Below are positions 44,201 through 54,812 of a stretch of DNA of 64,000 nt, in pieces. The notes below the pieces were generated by a model that did not search any database, had not been told where the DNA came from, and saw only the letters and a program-made list of their open reading frames with translations. How positions within the stretch are numbered: the stretch's first letter is position 1; every line of letters begins with the position of its first letter. A program made the position numbers and the translations under genes. The stretch is taken from contig NZ_FTOH01000011.1 of NCBI RefSeq assembly GCF_900156675.1, forward strand, positions 50,266 to 114,265, read 5' to 3'. Source of the stretch: Thalassolituus maritimus. GTDB lineage: Bacteria > Pseudomonadota > Gammaproteobacteria > Pseudomonadales > Oceanobacteraceae.

Positions 44201-47200
44201 GACTCGGATAACGACGGTATCAATAATGAGACTGAAGTTGCGGCGGGTACGGATCCTCTGAATCCGAACGATGCAGGTACTGACACCGACGGTGACGGCA
44301 CACCGGACAACATCGATACCGACGATGATAACGACGGTGTATCCGATGCAGACGAAGCGACCAACGGCACAGATCCGCTGAATGCTGATTCAGACGGTGA
44401 CGGCAAAGGCGATGCTGCGGAAGGTATTACCGACACTGACGGTGACGGCATCATTGATGCGCTCGAGTCTGCGAACAACGACGCGGATAACGACGGCGTA
44501 TCGGATGAACTGGATGCGGCGAATAATGATCCGACCAATGACTCGGATAACGACGGCATCAACAACGAGACCGAAGTTGCAGCAGGCACTGATCCGCTCG
44601 ATCCGAACAGCGTTGGAACGGATACCGACGGTGACGGTACGCCAGACAACATTGATACCGACGATGACAACGACGGTGTATCGGATGCGGATGAAGCGAC
44701 CAACGGTACTGATCCATTGAATGGTGATACCGATGGCGACGGCAAGGGTGATGCTGCTGAAGGCACTACCGATACTGACGGTGATGGCATCATTGATGCG
44801 CTCGAATCTGCCAATAACGATGCAGACAACGACGGTGTATCTGATGAGCTGGATGCGGCGAATAACGATCCGACCAACGACTCAGACAACGACGGTATTA
44901 ATAACGAGACCGAAGTTGCAGCCGGAACAGATCCGCTTGATCCGAACGATGTTGGAAATGACAACGACGGAGATGGGGTGCCTGACAACATCGACAACGA
45001 CGATGACAACGACGGCGTGAACGATGATGAAGATGCTTTCCCGAACGATCCGAATGAAGATACGGATACGGATGGCGACGACATAGGTAATAACGCCGAC
45101 ACCGACGACGATAACGATGGTTACAGCGACCAGGATGAAATCGATAGCGGTAGTGACCCTCTGGATGAGAACGATACTCCAGCGGATAACGACGGCGACG
45201 GTATCTCTGATGTTAACGACGACGACGATGATAACGACGGTGTCAACGACGAAGACGATGCCTTCCCTAACGATCCGAATGAAGATACGGATACCGACGG
45301 TGATGGCATAGGTAACAACGCTGATACTGATGATGATGGTGATGGTTACTCTGACGACGATGAGACTCAGAATGGTACTGATCCACTGGATCCGAACGAT
45401 GTCCCTGCGGACAACGACGGTGATGGCATCTCTGATGTTAACGATGACGACGATGATAACGACGGCATTTCTGACGAAGATGAAGAGAACCTCGGTACCG
45501 ATCCGAAGAACCCTGATTCAGATGGTGATGGCGTTGATGATGGCACTGAAATTGGTGATACCAATAATCCTTCTGACGAAGATGGTGACGGTACTCCGGA
45601 TGCTCTTGATAGCACCAATGACAGTGACAGCGATGGTCTTTCAAACTATCTCGAAACACTGATTGGTTCAGATCCTGAATCTCGTGACAGTGATGGCGAC
45701 AGCTATCGCGATCATGAAGAGATTGCTGTTGTTCTGACTGGCGAGGATGTTGATGAAGACGGTATTGATGATGCGCTGGATGCAAGCGTCATCGGAGCAC
45801 CCGACAAAAATGGTGACGGTGTAGCTGACTTCGCAATTGTTGATGTGGATGGTGATGGCATACCTAACCTGCTCGATACCGACAGCGACAATGATGGTAT
45901 TGATGACATCAATGAAACGCTGGCCGACGCGGATGGTGATGGTATTCCTGATCTGGTAGACCCTGTGACTGCTGTGGGTGGTGGTGATAGTGACGGTGAC
46001 TTCATTCCGGATGCGATCGAGTGCTGCTACGACACAGATCGTGATGGTCAGCCTGACTACATGCAGACAGACACCGACAGCGACTTTATTGATGACGTAA
46101 TTGAAGCGGGCATCAGTGGTAATGACACTGACCTGGATGGCTACGATGACACCTATGACGCCGACATAGACGGTGACGGTAATGTCGATAATGGTCCTGA
46201 CGGCAACCTGGACGGCATCAATGACTTCTGGCAGCCGATTGACTCGGATGGCGATGGCCTGGCGGATTATCGCGATACGGATAGCGACAACGATGGTATC
46301 CCTGATGAGGAAGAGTCTGGTTATGGCGCCTTCCCGGATCGTGATACCGACGGTGATGGCATCCCTGATCGTGTCGATGGTGACAACGGTGATGCTGGTA
46401 CTTCTGGCGGTGACAGTGATGGTGACGGCATCAGTGATGAAGAAGAATGTTCCGCGGGTTACCCGAACTGTGAAGACAGTGATGGTGACGGAACGCCGGA
46501 TTATCTTGATGACACTGATGACAGCATTGATCAGGCGCCGGGTAACACTGACACTGATAACGATGGCTTGACCGATGAAGAAGAAGACGAGCTTGGTACT
46601 GACCCTAACAATGCAGACTCGGATAACGATGGTGTGTCTGATGGCGACGAAGTGGCTGCGGGTTCCGACCCACTGAACCCAGACTCTGATGGAGATGGCA
46701 TTGAAGACGGTGAGGAAAATACAGACAGCAACAACAATGGCGTGGTTGATAGCAATGAAGGCTACCTGCGAACGTCAACAGGGTCGGGTTCTATGAGCCT
46801 TCTCTGGATGGCTGCTGCTCTTCTTCTGGTTCGCCGCCGGCACCTGGCGCTGCTACTTGCAGCGGCGTCTTTACCAGCGGTAGCGGTAGAAGTTGATAAA
46901 GAGCGTCTTTATGTACTCGGTGCACTGGAGTACTCACGCTTTGCGCCTATCACGGAAGGTGGCGGTATCAGAATTACTGACCGTCATGACTGGGGTGCTG
47001 GACTGGGTGTGGGATACGACGTGCTGGATGAGCTGGCGATTGAGTTCTCTTATGCCACTAAAGGTGAGCTGGAAGCCGCGACTGGCGGTAACGATGTCGG
47101 TGTTGAATACAATGCTGCAGTGCTGTCGGCAAAGTGGTTCCCTGCGATCTGGAGAGAGAATCACCGCTATGCTGGAGACTGGCCAGAGAAGTTCAATTGG

Positions 47201-47875
47201 TACCTTACCGGTGGCATGTCGCACCTGAATACTTCAGGTGATGCTCTGTCTGAGAGTGAGAACTCAATGAACATCATGTATGGCGCCGGTGTTACCTATG
47301 GCCTGACGCCTAAGCTTCAGTTACGTGGATCATTGGATCGCATCTCCGGCGATGTCCTGACTTACGGTCTGAGTCTGATCTGGTATCCGTTTGCTTCCGA
47401 AAGTCGTTCCTGGAAGCGTGAGTCTCAGGTGATCGAAGAGGCCGCACTGCCGGTTTATGCGCCGGTCGATGTTGCTGTTCCGTCTGCTAAGCCGGTCGTA
47501 GTGATCGAACCTACCGCAGCAGGCCCGGAGGAGGTGTGTCAGGTTGAGCGCTCACGAGCGGATGTTCTGTTTGCCTATGATTCTTCACGACTGACTTCCG
47601 AGTTTGATGAAAGTCTGGATATGGCGGCAGAAGACTTCTTCTCCTGTCCGGATCTCGAAATCACACTGATTGGTTATACCGACAGTCGCGGCTCGAAGCG
47701 CTACAACGAAGCGCTGGCTCTGAAGCGCGCAGAATCTGTGGCGCAGTACCTGATGGAGCGAGGTATTCCTTCTAATCGTATCGTGAAAATCTCGCGAGGC
47801 ATCGATGCCTCAAGAGGTCTGAGCGAAAACGAGAAACGTCGTGTGGAACTCTATTTTGGTGACCACTCTGAATGA
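38279..47875 (+). CDS. Giant TSP3-repeat protein fused to an OmpA-type barrel
   Basis: 3,198 residues. Order: signal peptide (cleavage near STTLA-APGG, residue 24); a LamG-like N-terminal domain (about 25-455, with [31 protein letters not shown]); some 2,370 residues of Asp-rich Ca-binding thrombospondin type 3 repeats, including 14 tandem 113-residue units; a sorting-like segment (GSGS at 2835-2838, hydrophobic 2839-2851, RRR 2852-2854); a second signal-peptide-like stretch ending PAVA (2866-2869); a beta-barrel of about 190 residues; and an OmpA peptidoglycan-binding domain (about 3090-3198, D3135 in GYTDSRGS). Likely a cell-surface fibre anchored in the outer membrane. A shorter paralogue follows directly. 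Confidence 0.85.
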   Translation: MKLSKGLALVASWAAISVSSTTLAAPGGVTDPGFWIKADDAGSNFSENWDDHSPNNNAIGVVAPSSNPWRLSAADASHNFHEYTTGYSSNRFFYENDSFLSRFSQRLDTELTAVAVTRMTSYSESDARIIGIDNEASGTAYAAEPSLSIAGSTANSLGVTGTAEFYKYYNFPSETRNSTAVVPLAQMAITHFRVGGSNLDQLNVGVNGNETFYTLNDSLSTYANNIFIGYGRWGQNASGTSGVGRSGAFPGDINEVILFPKNLSTNELRRVNTYLAVKYGVTIPGNYLSASGTTIWNSGLASSHGNNIFGLGRQDESGLHQRIARSTSSPLLTIALQNDFTSANKSSSRSVDVAATGQYLLLGDNNESYALQYSGITAPYSAKLGRQWFVQKTGFSQTISMKFSVPSGLPSSAKLYLIRKNGSSDLSSGTTEVGEIDRSTGTITGVTLNSGDYFTVAVTIDSDNDGVLDPYDAFPNDPNESVDTDGDGIGNNADTDDDNDGVSDLEDAFPLDPNETVDTDGDGVGNNADTDDDNDGLSDENEGLLGTDPLDADSDNDGINDLTEVGSVASPTDIDNDGIIDALESNTTDSDSDGVMDHQDAANNDPGNDSDNDGVSNIQETQLGTDPLDPNSTPTDTDGDGIADAFDTDDDNDGVSDTDEATNGTDPLNADTDGDGKNDGAEGTTDTDGDGVIDALESANNDTDNDGVSDELDAANNDPTNDSDNDGINNETEVAAGTDPLDPNSVGTDTDGDGTPDNIDTDDDNDGVPDADEATNGTDPLNADTDGDGKGDAAEGTTDTDGDGIIDALESANNDADNDGVSDELDAANNDPTNDSDNDGINNETEVAAGTDPLDPNDAGTDTDGDGTPDNIDTDDDNDGVNDTDESALGTDPLNADTDGDGKGDQAEIGNIYSATDTDGDGIIDALESSIEDADNDGVSDELDAANNDPTNDSDNDGINNETEVAAGTDPLNPNDAGTDTDGDGTPDNIDTDDDNDGVSDADETTNGTDPLSADTDGDGKNDGAEGTADTDGDGIIDALESANNDADNDGVSDELDAANNDPTNDSDNDGINNETEVAAGTDPLNPNDAGTDTDGDGTPDNIDTDDDNDGVSDADEATNGTDPLNTDTDGDGKNDGVEGTTDTDGDGIIDALESSIEDADNDGVSDELDAANNDPTNDSDNDGVNNETEVAAGTDPLDPNDAGTDTDGDGTPDNIDNDDDNDGVSDTDEATNGTDPLNADTDGDGKNDGAEGTTDTDGDGIIDALESASNDADNDGVSDEQDAANNDPTNDSDNDGINNETEVAAGTDPLDPNDAGTDTDGDGTPDNIDTDDDNDGVSDADEATNGTDPLNADTDGDGKNDGVEGTTDTDGDGIIDALESANNDADNDGVSDELDAANNDPTNDSDNDGVNNETEVAAGTDPLDPNDAGTDTDGDGTPDNIDNDDDNDGVSDTDEATNGTDPLNADTDGDGKNDGAEGTTDTDGDGIIDALESANNDADNDGVSDELDAANNDPTNDSDNDGINNETEVAAGTDPLDPNDAGTDTDGDGTPDNIDTDDDNDGVSDADEATNGTDPLNGDTDGDGKGDAAEGTTDTDGDGIIDALESANNDADNDGVSDEQDAANNDPTNDSDNDGINNETEVAAGTDPLDPNDAGTDTDGDGTPNSLDQDDDNDGVNDTDESALGTDPLDADTDGDGKGDQAEIGNIYSATDTDGDGIIDALESSIEDADNDGVSDELDAANNDPTNDSDNDGINNETEVAAGTDPLNPNDAGTDTDGDGTPDNIDTDDDNDGVSDADEATNGTDPLNGDTDGDGKNDGAEGTADTDGDGIIDALESANNDADNDGVSDELDDANNDPTNDSDNDGINNETEVAAGTDPLNPNDAGTDTDGDGTPDNIDTDDDNDGVSDADEATNGTDPLNGDTDGDGKNDGAEGTTDTDGDGIIDALESANNDADNDGVSDELDAANNDPTNDSDNDGINNETEVAAGTDPLNPNDAGTDTDGDGTPDNIDTDDDNDGVSDADEATNGTDPLNADSDGDGKGDAAEGITDTDGDGIIDALESANNDADNDGVSDELDAANNDPTNDSDNDGINNETEVAAGTDPLDPNSVGTDTDGDGTPDNIDTDDDNDGVSDADEATNGTDPLNGDTDGDGKGDAAEGTTDTDGDGIIDALESANNDADNDGVSDELDAANNDPTNDSDNDGINNETEVAAGTDPLDPNDVGNDNDGDGVPDNIDNDDDNDGVNDDEDAFPNDPNEDTDTDGDDIGNNADTDDDNDGYSDQDEIDSGSDPLDENDTPADNDGDGISDVNDDDDDNDGVNDEDDAFPNDPNEDTDTDGDGIGNNADTDDDGDGYSDDDETQNGTDPLDPNDVPADNDGDGISDVNDDDDDNDGISDEDEENLGTDPKNPDSDGDGVDDGTEIGDTNNPSDEDGDGTPDALDSTNDSDSDGLSNYLETLIGSDPESRDSDGDSYRDHEEIAVVLTGEDVDEDGIDDALDASVIGAPDKNGDGVADFAIVDVDGDGIPNLLDTDSDNDGIDDINETLADADGDGIPDLVDPVTAVGGGDSDGDFIPDAIECCYDTDRDGQPDYMQTDTDSDFIDDVIEAGISGNDTDLDGYDDTYDADIDGDGNVDNGPDGNLDGINDFWQPIDSDGDGLADYRDTDSDNDGIPDEEESGYGAFPDRDTDGDGIPDRVDGDNGDAGTSGGDSDGDGISDEEECSAGYPNCEDSDGDGTPDYLDDTDDSIDQAPGNTDTDNDGLTDEEEDELGTDPNNADSDNDGVSDGDEVAAGSDPLNPDSDGDGIEDGEENTDSNNNGVVDSNEGYLRTSTGSGSMSLLWMAAALLLVRRRHLALLLAAASLPAVAVEVDKERLYVLGALEYSRFAPITEGGGIRITDRHDWGAGLGVGYDVLDELAIEFSYATKGELEAATGGNDVGVEYNAAVLSAKWFPAIWRENHRYAGDWPEKFNWYLTGGMSHLNTSGDALSESENSMNIMYGAGVTYGLTPKLQLRGSLDRISGDVLTYGLSLIWYPFASESRSWKRESQVIEEAALPVYAPVDVAVPSAKPVVVIEPTAAGPEEVCQVERSRADVLFAYDSSRLTSEFDESLDMAAEDFFSCPDLEITLIGYTDSRGSKRYNEALALKRAESVAQYLMERGIPSNRIVKISRGIDASRGLSENEKRRVELYFGDHSE
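40284..45023 (+). repeat. Fourteen tandem 339-base units in the TSP3 gene
   Basis: Units begin at about 40,284, 40,623, 40,962, 41,316, 41,655, 41,994, 42,333, 42,672, 43,011, 43,350, 43,704, 44,043, 44,382 and 44,721. Each encodes 113 residues (units 3 and 10: 118), with landmarks [26 protein letters not shown] and [10 protein letters not shown]. Units 2-4 resemble units 9-11 (the long ESALG / GNIYSATD / GTADTD series), and units 5-6 resemble 7-8. Past block duplications of about 2,388 and 678 bases are therefore likely. Each unit holds several Ca-binding DxDxDG loops. Confidence 0.85.
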
Positions 47876-47931
47876 TCGATAGGGAGTGCGATCTCGCCTT
47901 CGCGGCGTGTGAACACCCGTAAATCATATGT

Positions 47932-47972
47932 AAGCCCTCAGGTTGCACATTGTAATCTGGGGGCTGTCTTTT
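47932..47972 (+). terminator. Rho-independent terminator after the giant gene
   Basis: AGCCCTCAG and CTGGGGGCT form a nine-base stem with one G-T wobble and a 15-base loop, followed by GTCTTTTT. It lies 55 bases after the stop codon and separates the two TSP3/OmpA paralogues, so the second probably has its own promoter in the 90 bases that remain. Confidence 0.7.
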
Positions 47973-48066
47973 TAAGATACATCCTTACCGCCACTGCTGT
48001 CGGCATTTAACAATAATAACGGTCAGCTGATAGATCCCCACACGTGGACGGGACGGAGATAATTGT

Positions 48067-51000
48067 ATGAAGGCGTTTCAATGGTCGGCGGTCTCTTTGC
48101 TGTCGGTACTCTGTACTTTTTCTGTTTCAGTTCAGGCCGCGCCGGGTGGTGTATCCTTCAATGACGCGGGCCTCTGGCTGAAATCAGATGATGCCGGCGA
48201 TATCGCCGTTGCCTGGAAGGATAACTCTGGTGCGTCTAATAATGTCGAAGTGCGTGTAACCGGGTCTGCTGCACCTTGGGCTCTTAGCGCGCCAGATGCT
48301 TCCCACAACTTCCATCCCTACACCACGGGTTACCAGAACAACCGCCTGTTTCACGATACCGATGCCTCATTTGTGGAAGAGGGGGACAACTCTACACCAC
48401 TCACCATGATTGCTGTCACCCGTCTGAATAGCCTCCCGGATACAGACAGTGTCGCTCGTATTATGGGGCTCGCCAACAGCAGTCTGCCGGAAGCAGCTGA
48501 GCCTGGTTTATCGGTAGCTGGGGATGGTTCAGACTATGCTGGCCGTTTACAGCTCAGTTTTGAGTCGGAGTTTTCAGCCTGGCCAGATTATCTATACAGT
48601 TCTCCAGTTCCACTAGCAGAAAGCGTGATCAACTTTGCCGTTGTTGGTGGCTCGAATCATACCAATGTCACTCTCGGTTATAACGATACCCAGGCATTCA
48701 GCGTCGCTGATGAGCCAGTTGTAACCCGGGGAGATACTATATCCATTGGTTACGGCACACGATTCGCCGAGCGCGCGCAACCGTTCAATGGGGATATCAT
48801 GGAAGTGATCTGGTATGCCGACGAGCTAAGCGAAAATCAACTGCAGCGAGTGCATAGCTACCTGGCCGTAAAACACGGTATCGAACTGTCAGGTGACTAC
48901 CTCGCTTCGGACAACACCGTTGTCTGGCAATCGACGATCAACTCATTCTATAACAACGGTGTATTTGGTCTTGGACGGGATGATACGAGTGGCCTGAACC
49001 AGCTTATTTCCAGGTCGGTTACATCTCCTGAATTAACCGTTTCTACGACGACTGATTTTGTTTCCGGTAATAATACTGCTCGTCCAGCTCTTGGCGCTGA
49101 CCGCTCTTTCGCCTTGATGGGGCATAACGGTGGTGCAGTTTCTTTTTCAAGCACGAACATTTCCGGATCATATTCTTATCGGTCAGAGCGGGCGTGGTTG
49201 TATCAGGCAAGCGGTCTTATCGCTCCACTTGCTATGAAATTCGATCTGCCTGCTCTGGCACCGGGATCAAAGGTGTATCTGGTTGGTCGTAGTGCTGATG
49301 ACGATTTTTCTGAGAGTGTCGCAATTCTTGGTGAAGTGAACTCATCCACTGGTGAAATTGCAGGTATTGAATTAACCGACGGTGATTATTTCACCCTGGC
49401 TATCACACTCGACTCCGATGAAGATGGCGTTATCGATCCTGAAGACGCATTCCCGAATGACCCTACGGAAACAGAAGATACCGACGGCGATGGTATCGGT
49501 GATAACGCAGACACCGATGACGACGGTGATGGTTATACCGACGATGATGAAACAATTGCAGGTTCTGATCCAAAGGACGACAGCAGTGTGCCGGCGGACA
49601 ATGATAACGATGGTATATCGGATGTCACTGATACCGACGATGATAACGACGGACTGAGCGACACGGATGAGGTGCTCGTGGGGACCGACCCGGAGAACCC
49701 TGACTCAGATAGCGATGGGGTTCTTGATGGCGCCGAAGTTGGTGGCGATGCGAACAGCCCGAAGGACGAGAACGGTGATGGTGTTGCCGATGTCTTTACA
49801 CCGACTAATGATTCGGATCAGGACGGCTTATCGAACTATGTAGAAACCTTGATAGGCTCTGATCCGACACGCCGTGACTCTGATGGTGATGACTTCCGCG
49901 ATGACGAGGAGCTGGCGGTCACTCTGGCCGGTAGCGACGCTGACAACGACGGTATTGATGACGCTATGGATGCGGACTCCACCGGTGCACCGGACCGCGA
50001 TAGTGATGGCATCGCAGATTTTGCACTTCGCGATACCGATGGCAACGGGACCCCAGACTTGCTGGATACCGACAGTGACGCTGATGGCATCGATGACCTG
50101 ACCGAAACCTTGAATGATACTGATGATGATGGAATCGCCGATGTTCGTGACTCCGATAATTCAGTGGGGGGAGGGGACAGTGATTCTGATGCTTTGCCTG
50201 ATGTTTTTGAGTGCTGCGGTGACGCGGATCAGGACGGTGTACCCAACTATATGCAGTCAGACAGTGATTCTGATTCAATTCCTGATGGTTATGAGGCAGG
50301 TATTGTTAGCCCGGCAGATGATGATGGCGATGGGTATGACAACCGCTACGACGCCGATATAAATGGAGATGGCGTTGTGGACAACGGTCCGGATGCTGAC
50401 AGTAATGGCTTGCGCGACAACTGGTTGCCTCTTGATACGGATGGCGATGGTCAACCCGATTACGCGGACACCGACAGTGACAATGACGGTGTCAGTGATG
50501 AGGACGAAACCCTGTTCGGCAGCGCGCTCACTGATGACGCGGACGGTGATGGGATTCCATCGCAAGTTGATGCGTCGCAAGGGGAGAATGGCGGAGACAG
50601 CGATAAGGACGGTCTGAGCGATTCAGAGGAGTGCCCTGAGGGTTATCCTTACTGTCGCGACACAGACAGCAACGGCACTCCGGATTATATGTCGGTAGAC
50701 AGTGACGGCGATGGTATTCCCGATGCTGAAGACCCGGACACGTCTCCTGGTGGTGGCGACTCCGACGGCGATGGTATTGGCGACGCAGAAGAATGTCCGG
50801 TAGCGGGTGAATGTCCTGACTCCGACGGCGACGGCATTCCGGATTATCTGGACGATGACACCCAGTATCAGGCTCCAGACGGGGATGAAAATGAAGGCGA
50901 AGAAGGTGTTGATCAGGCCCCTGAAGCCCCAGAAGCTCTGTCAGATCATATGACTTCCTCGACTGGTGTAGGCGCGTTCTCTGTGCTTTGGGGGATGTTT

Positions 51001-52026
51001 GCTCTTCTGTTAATCCGTCGGCGTTCAATCGCGCTGGCTCTTACTTTAAGCACCATGCTGGCCGTGCCTGCGACAGCGACCGAGTGGTCGAAAGAGCGTC
51101 TGTACATGACGGGCAGTGCAGAATATTCTCGTTTCAGCCCGGAGACAGAGGACAGCGTATACACAGTCTCAGACCGACATGACTGGGGTGTGAGTCTCGG
51201 TGCAGGCTATGACTTGTTTGATCAGTGGGCGATGGAGTTCGACTTCAGTCAGAAGGGTGAGCTTCAGGCCCTAAGAGACAATACGGTAGAGAATGCTGAA
51301 TACAGTTTTGCGGCAGCCTCTGTCGCCTGGTATCCATCCATCTGGTATTCGAACCGGCGCTATGATGATACCTGGCCTCACAAACTGAATTGGTTCATTT
51401 CCAGCGGCGTTAGCCGTATGTTTGTTTCTGGAAGTGCTAACAATGAGCTGGAGAACCCGGTCAACGTGTCGCTTGGTGGCGGTGTGACCTACGGTCTTTC
51501 TTCCGGTGTTGAATTGAAAGCAACCGCAGAGAGACTGTCGGGTGATGTATTCAGTTGGGGGCTGGGGCTCAGTTGGTATCCATATGCGCCCGCAAGTCGG
51601 GGGCAGGCCGGACGTAGCTATGACCCGGACGAGGACGGCGCACCTTTGTATCAGCCGTATCAGGTGGCCACTCAGCGGGTTGCCAGAACTCATGTCGCGG
51701 ATTGCGGGCTGCAGCTTAAGAATGCTCAGGTCGAGTTCTCAGAGAGTTCGTACCTGTTGCAGCGAGAATACTTTCCTCGCCTTGATGAAATCAGCGACGA
51801 TTTCTTCAAGTGTCCCGGTGTAACCTTAGTGGTGGTTGGTACCGGAGAACAGGCCGGCCTGGATCAGGACTCACGCCGTGATGATCTGGCATATCAGCGA
51901 GCCCGTGCTGTCTATCAATATCTGGTAAGACGAGGGGTGCCGTCTAACCGGGTTGTAATATCAACGCGTCCGGTTGACGACGACGCGGCATCTGAGCACC
52001 GCGCCGAGGTATTTTTCGCCCGCTGA
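48067..52026 (+). CDS. TSP3-repeat/OmpA-type protein, shorter paralogue
   Basis: 1,319 residues with the same plan as its upstream neighbour: signal peptide (VSVQA-APGG, about residue 26), LamG-like domain (to about 450; LWLKSDDAG, HNFHPYTTGY, VHSYLAVKHG), about 480 residues of TSP3 Ca-binding repeats without the 113-residue amplification, an internal sorting-like segment (STGVGAFS, hydrophobic 971-983, RRR 984-986), a second signal-like stretch (to ATA, about 1004), barrel and OmpA-like end. In the last domain the usual GHTD/GYTD motif is GTGEQAG, so peptidoglycan binding may be lost. It arose by duplication of the same ancestor. Confidence 0.85.
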   Translation: MKAFQWSAVSLLSVLCTFSVSVQAAPGGVSFNDAGLWLKSDDAGDIAVAWKDNSGASNNVEVRVTGSAAPWALSAPDASHNFHPYTTGYQNNRLFHDTDASFVEEGDNSTPLTMIAVTRLNSLPDTDSVARIMGLANSSLPEAAEPGLSVAGDGSDYAGRLQLSFESEFSAWPDYLYSSPVPLAESVINFAVVGGSNHTNVTLGYNDTQAFSVADEPVVTRGDTISIGYGTRFAERAQPFNGDIMEVIWYADELSENQLQRVHSYLAVKHGIELSGDYLASDNTVVWQSTINSFYNNGVFGLGRDDTSGLNQLISRSVTSPELTVSTTTDFVSGNNTARPALGADRSFALMGHNGGAVSFSSTNISGSYSYRSERAWLYQASGLIAPLAMKFDLPALAPGSKVYLVGRSADDDFSESVAILGEVNSSTGEIAGIELTDGDYFTLAITLDSDEDGVIDPEDAFPNDPTETEDTDGDGIGDNADTDDDGDGYTDDDETIAGSDPKDDSSVPADNDNDGISDVTDTDDDNDGLSDTDEVLVGTDPENPDSDSDGVLDGAEVGGDANSPKDENGDGVADVFTPTNDSDQDGLSNYVETLIGSDPTRRDSDGDDFRDDEELAVTLAGSDADNDGIDDAMDADSTGAPDRDSDGIADFALRDTDGNGTPDLLDTDSDADGIDDLTETLNDTDDDGIADVRDSDNSVGGGDSDSDALPDVFECCGDADQDGVPNYMQSDSDSDSIPDGYEAGIVSPADDDGDGYDNRYDADINGDGVVDNGPDADSNGLRDNWLPLDTDGDGQPDYADTDSDNDGVSDEDETLFGSALTDDADGDGIPSQVDASQGENGGDSDKDGLSDSEECPEGYPYCRDTDSNGTPDYMSVDSDGDGIPDAEDPDTSPGGGDSDGDGIGDAEECPVAGECPDSDGDGIPDYLDDDTQYQAPDGDENEGEEGVDQAPEAPEALSDHMTSSTGVGAFSVLWGMFALLLIRRRSIALALTLSTMLAVPATATEWSKERLYMTGSAEYSRFSPETEDSVYTVSDRHDWGVSLGAGYDLFDQWAMEFDFSQKGELQALRDNTVENAEYSFAAASVAWYPSIWYSNRRYDDTWPHKLNWFISSGVSRMFVSGSANNELENPVNVSLGGGVTYGLSSGVELKATAERLSGDVFSWGLGLSWYPYAPASRGQAGRSYDPDEDGAPLYQPYQVATQRVARTHVADCGLQLKNAQVEFSESSYLLQREYFPRLDEISDDFFKCPGVTLVVVGTGEQAGLDQDSRRDDLAYQRARAVYQYLVRRGVPSNRVVISTRPVDDDAASEHRAEVFFAR

Positions 52027-52051
52027 TGCGAGCGAAAAGTCAGCTCTGATA

Positions 52052-53515
52052 TCAGCTTACTTTATTCAACAGATAGGTGGTCAGCAGAGGAACAGGGCGA
52101 CCTGTCGCGCCTTTGCTGGTGCCATCACCGCCCCAAGCTGGTCCGGCAATATCTACGTGAGCCCAGCGGGTACCCTCGGTGAAACGAGACAGGAAGCAAG
52201 CCGCTGTTGTCGCTCCCGCCAGTGGGCCTCCGATATTAGCGATGTCAGCAAAGTTGCTGTCGAGCAGTGACTGGTAATCGTCTTCCAGTGGTAAACGCCA
52301 GACGCGATCGCCGGAATAAGCACCTGCAGTATTCAGCTCAGTAGCCAGCTCTTCATCGGTGGTAAACAAGCCAGAATTCACTTTCCCGAGAGCCGCCATG
52401 CAGGCGCCGGTCAGGGTGGCAACATCCACACAGGTGGCCGGTTTATAATCACGGATGCCCAGCGTCAGAGCATCGCACAGCACCAGTCGGCCTTCGGCGT
52501 CAGTGTTCAGAATCTCCACGGTCTGACCGGATAGGGTTGTCACTACGTCGCCCGGCTTGCTGGCGTCGCCCGCAGGCATGTTTTCAGCACTGGTGATGAT
52601 GGCAACTACGTTAATGGCCGGTTTAAGTTCGGCGAGAGTTTTCATTGTGCCCAGTACAGAAGCTGCACCGCACATGTCGTACTTCATCTCGTCCATTTTA
52701 GCGCCAGGTTTCAGGCTGATACCGCCGGTATCAAAAGTGATGCCCTTGCCCACGATCATGTGAGGAGCGTCATCACCTGCGCCTTTGTATTCCATGATGA
52801 TCAGCTTGCCAGGCTCTGAAGAGCCTTTGGCGACCGAATAAAATGCGCCAGCGCCCATCTCCTCCATTTCTTTTTCATCGTACACCTTACAAGTAAAGCC
52901 TGCGCCATCAGACAGCTTCTGTGCTTCGTCTGCCAGATAGGTTGGCGTGCAGATGTTAGGTGGCATATTGCCGAGTTCTTTGGCGTACGATGTGCCGAGG
53001 CCCTTGGCGTCGGCGACGGTCAGGGCATCTTTGACGTCATCGCCGATCCAGATCAGGGTATCCAGTTTAGGTGTAGGTTCTTTACCTGGAAGGGTAGCAA
53101 TGAACTTGTACTGTGCTGCGTGAACCGCCAGTACGATCTGTTCTGCCCACCAGGCTTGCGGCCGGCTGTTCGTCGCTAATGCCGAGACGTCGACCGCAGC
53201 AGTTCCTTCTTTGCCTGAGATCGCTTTGCCTATGGTGCTGGCGATTTTGTTGGCGTCAACGGCATTGAGGTTATCTTTGCCACCGCCAATAATCACAGTG
53301 CGGCTGGCGCTTGTTCCGGCCACTGAATACAGGGTCAGGGAGCTACCTGCGGCACCAGTAATGTCTTTCGCCTTGATTCGGGCCTGAACCGCACCAGCCG
53401 ATGCGGTGTCTATCTTTTCGGCAGAGGCAGAAAGCTCACCGTTATCGTTAATCGTGACAACAAGAGTATCTGCAGTCAGTTCTGCAGGGTTACCGGTGAA
53501 AATCTGAAAATCCAT
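52052..53515 (-). CDS. pepA: Leucyl aminopeptidase PepA
   Basis: A 487-residue M17 family di-metal aminopeptidase. The catalytic C-terminal domain shows VGKGITFDTGGISLKPG with the metal-binding Lys and Asp, AASVLGTMK and the signature NTDAEGRLVL. The N-terminal macro-like domain is present. It removes N-terminal residues from peptides in the cytosol; in enterobacteria PepA also binds DNA. It is divergent from lptF, a neighbourhood typical of gammaproteobacteria, and converges with the TSP3 paralogue 26 bases away. Confidence 0.97.
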   Translation of the reverse strand: MDFQIFTGNPAELTADTLVVTINDNGELSASAEKIDTASAGAVQARIKAKDITGAAGSSLTLYSVAGTSASRTVIIGGGKDNLNAVDANKIASTIGKAISGKEGTAAVDVSALATNSRPQAWWAEQIVLAVHAAQYKFIATLPGKEPTPKLDTLIWIGDDVKDALTVADAKGLGTSYAKELGNMPPNICTPTYLADEAQKLSDGAGFTCKVYDEKEMEEMGAGAFYSVAKGSSEPGKLIIMEYKGAGDDAPHMIVGKGITFDTGGISLKPGAKMDEMKYDMCGAASVLGTMKTLAELKPAINVVAIITSAENMPAGDASKPGDVVTTLSGQTVEILNTDAEGRLVLCDALTLGIRDYKPATCVDVATLTGACMAALGKVNSGLFTTDEELATELNTAGAYSGDRVWRLPLEDDYQSLLDSNFADIANIGGPLAGATTAACFLSRFTEGTRWAHVDIAGPAWGGDGTSKGATGRPVPLLTTYLLNKVS

Positions 53516-53729
53516 CGTAGCTCCTTAGAGGGCAGGTTCGCTCATATTCGGTGTAGCGAATTAAAGTGTTCCAACTAAGTGTGCGGCCAGACCGCGAAAA
53601 TACAAGTGGCTGGGGTAACGGAAGCTAAAAAAAACAGTACAATGCTGCCCTGTGGGTTCTCTCTGATTTACACGACAACTGCCAGATGCCAATCAGACCC
53701 AACAGGCAGATAACGAGCAGACATAACAG

Positions 53730-54812
53730 GTGCGGCACCGTTTGATCTTATTCCGATATTTATCACGAGAATTACTCGGCACAATGGGCGCCGTTACGAT
53801 CGTGCTTCTCATGATTATGATGAGCGGCAGGCTTATCAATCAGCTGGCGTCCGCGGCTGCCGGTGAAATTCCTCTCGAAGTCGTCTTCTTCACGCTACTT
53901 TTGAGAATGCCGTCGTTCCTCGAAATGATCCTTCCAATGGCGCTGTTTATCTCTGTATTGCTGGCTTACGGTCGCATGTATTCAGAGAACGAAATGAGTG
54001 TGCTCTCAGCGACCGGATTTTCCGACCGTCGTTTATTACTGTTTACGATGATTCCCGGTGCGGTAGTAATGGTGATCGTGGGATCTTTTTCGTTATATCT
54101 CAGCCCACTTGGTGCTGAAAAAATGGAAGATCTGTACGAAAAACAAGCAGAAATGACCGAGTTTGAGTTACTGGCACCCGGCCGCTTTCAGAGTATGAAG
54201 AAAGGAACCCGGGTCACCTATACCGAATCACTGTCTGACAATAAGACGGTTATGAACCAGGTGTTCATCGCAGATGGTGATACTTTGATGCTTGCCGAGA
54301 AAGGCAGCCAGTATTTTAGTCAGGAAACGGGCTCACGTTTTCTGGAACTGCATAATGGGAAGCGTTTTGACCTGGCTGCTGACAGTGCGGAATTGCAGGT
54401 GCTTGAGTTTGAGCGTTACGGCGTGAAGATCGCGGATGAATCCGAGGACCGTCGTAAAGTACGTAAGGACGCGGTAGCCACACTGGATCTTCTGTCTTCG
54501 CAAGACCCTAAGTTTCAGGCGCAGTTGCACTGGCGTTTGTCGTTGATTGTGATGGTGCCGGTGCTTGTGTTGATCGCTTTCCCTCTGTCTAAGGTTAATC
54601 CAAGGCAGGGACGCTTTGCTCGTATGTTCCCAGCCATCATTCTGTTTATGGTCTACATTTCTTTGCTCATCGCTATGCGTGGCATGCTCGAGAAAGAGCG
54701 CGTTCCGGCTATGGCCATCTGGGCACTTCACCTCATTTATCTGGTAATAGGCCTGGCGCTTCTGGTTGGCCCTGAAATTCTCCGACGTCGTCGGGCTGGG
54801 AGAGTCCTATGA
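53730..54812 (+). CDS. lptF: LPS export permease LptF
   Basis: A 360-residue YjgP/YjgQ family permease: FRYLSRELLGTMGAVTIVLLMIMMSGR at the start, six membrane helices and a periplasmic jellyroll in the middle (LAPGRFQSMKKGTRVTYTESL). With LptG and the LptB2 ATPase it pulls lipopolysaccharide out of the inner membrane into the LptC-A-D bridge. The start is GTG 53,730 or the TTG at 53,742; neither has a strong ribosome-binding site. Its stop overlaps the lptG start by four bases. Confidence 0.95.
   Translation: MRHRLILFRYLSRELLGTMGAVTIVLLMIMMSGRLINQLASAAAGEIPLEVVFFTLLLRMPSFLEMILPMALFISVLLAYGRMYSENEMSVLSATGFSDRRLLLFTMIPGAVVMVIVGSFSLYLSPLGAEKMEDLYEKQAEMTEFELLAPGRFQSMKKGTRVTYTESLSDNKTVMNQVFIADGDTLMLAEKGSQYFSQETGSRFLELHNGKRFDLAADSAELQVLEFERYGVKIADESEDRRKVRKDAVATLDLLSSQDPKFQAQLHWRLSLIVMVPVLVLIAFPLSKVNPRQGRFARMFPAIILFMVYISLLIAMRGMLEKERVPAMAIWALHLIYLVIGLALLVGPEILRRRRAGRVL

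Noticed and set aside
40284..45023. Regular repeats considered as a CRISPR array
   Set aside because: The period is 339 bases, all in one reading frame with near-identical units and no variable spacers. No cas genes are present.
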